21,119 bases of DNA. Source: Myxococcales bacterium (GTDB taxonomy: Bacteria > Myxococcota_A > Polyangia > Palsa-1104). Shown here one piece after another: positions 20,938-21,119 of this stretch; the first letter of the stretch is position 1; every line of letters starts with the position of its first letter. The DNA lies in contig JAHFDU010000023.1 of NCBI GenBank assembly GCA_023248835.1, positions 1 to 21,119 on the forward strand. Direction: 5' to 3'. The translations under genes were made by a program, and so were the position numbers. The notes under the pieces were generated by a model. The model saw only the letters and a program-made list of their open reading frames with translations. It ran no database searches and was not told the DNA's origin.

Positions 20938-20970
20938 TTCGCCCTTCAGCGGGCTCAGGGCGAGCAGGGG
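20938..20970. repeat. Dispersed palindromic repeat, copy 4 (partial)
   Basis: TTCGCCCTTCAGCGGGCTCAGGGCGAGC carries the CCCTTC...GCTCAGGGCGAGC half-unit of the family at 548-627, in degenerate form. It sits upstream of the hydratase gene in the right-edge intergenic region. Confidence 0.6.
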
Positions 20971-21000
20971 TGCTCGGAAGTCAGCGTCGATTCGCGGAAA

Positions 21001-21058
21001 GCGATTCTTACCACCGTCGACAGTCAACAGTCGAGAGTCAAGAGTGGGGAAGAATCGC
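21001..21058. repeat. Four 7-bp tandem repeats bracketed by a 9-bp inverted repeat
   Basis: GCGATTCTT (21001-21009) and AAGAATCGC (21050-21058) are perfect inverted complements. Between them run four heptamers, GTCGACA, GTCAACA, GTCGAGA and GTCAAGA (21016-21043), which follow GTCRASA. No gene is seen in 20903-21119. The function is unknown; it could be a multi-site protein-binding element. Confidence 0.6.
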
Positions 21059-21080
21059 AAAATCGCGTTGACCATGGCGT

Positions 21081-21092
21081 AAAATCGATTTT
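21081..21092. promoter_or_regulatory. 12-bp perfect palindrome
   Basis: AAAATCGATTTT is a perfect palindrome in otherwise mixed sequence near the right edge, about 200 nt upstream of the hydratase operon. It looks like a dimeric regulator site, but no regulator gene is visible in the window. Confidence 0.35.
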
Positions 21093-21119
21093 GAAAGGCG
21101 GACCAATCCGACTGATTCA

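Noticed and set aside
21016..21043. CRISPR-like short repeats
   Set aside because: The units are 7 bp with no spacers; this is a simple tandem array.
1..21119. tRNA, rRNA, riboswitch or prophage signals
   Set aside because: Looked for by eye on both strands; nothing with a credible cloverleaf, conserved rRNA core or phage gene was seen. Small RNAs cannot be excluded without computation.

Overview
The window is about 21 kb of compact, roughly 60% GC bacterial chromosome. Its gene content points to a delta-proteobacterial or Myxococcota-like organism, probably uncultured. The pointers are a zinc-ribbon/GYF/TonB-like protein resembling AgmX/GltJ, a tail-anchored Hanks-type kinase, a Thg1-like protein, and lipoproteins with Ig-like and PD40 domains and Cys-rich tails. 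This placement is inferred from gene families only; there is no rRNA or other taxonomic marker here.

Layout. (1) 1-489, minus strand: a ribbon-helix-helix antitoxin followed by a MazF/PemK toxin cut by the left edge. (2) 645-4071: hemW (minus) and a NifS/IscS-type cysteine desulfurase (plus) start on the same CATG. The desulfurase frame is broken by an apparent small deletion and is followed, with a 4-nt overlap, by a short rhodanese-less thiI. (3) 8616-4052, minus strand: a tail-anchored Ser/Thr kinase, a Thg1-like protein lacking key catalytic acids (4-nt overlap), a dispersed repeat, ttcA, then the GltJ-like protein (4-nt overlap). (4) 8617-9213: a decayed stretch with a methyltransferase 5' fragment running into a Phd-like antitoxin fragment. 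(5) 9214-10545: a small secreted Pro/Lys/Ala-rich protein and a zinc MDR dehydrogenase. (6) 10629-14387: two tandem paralogous lipoproteins (Big_2-like, CVGCH motif, PD40 repeats, Cys-rich tail). (7) 14384-15505: divergent SRPBCC/CoxG-like and PPOx-like genes. (8) 20902-15497, minus strand: an operon of enoyl-CoA hydratase, SDR, two KstD-like flavoproteins and a bacterioferritin-like protein, three of the joints being 1-nt TAATG overlaps. (9) The right edge holds a repeat, four 7-bp tandem units inside a 9-bp inverted repeat, and a 12-bp palindrome.

How the genes work together. NifS, ThiI and TtcA form a sulfur-to-tRNA set (s4U8 and s2C32), and the Thg1-like protein sits beside it, so 1804-7366 reads as a tRNA-modification neighbourhood joined to a kinase. 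The 15.5-20.9 kb operon looks like catabolism of a CoA-activated, possibly steroid-like, substrate.

Gene packing is extreme: one divergent pair shares its start site, three convergent pairs overlap at their 3' ends, and several starts have a -10 box only 7-10 nt upstream with no Shine-Dalgarno sequence. A family of palindromic repeats (CCCTGAGC...GTCGAAGGG) occurs four times, once in frame inside the kinase gene. The most unusual item is the kinase plus degenerate Thg1 pair.
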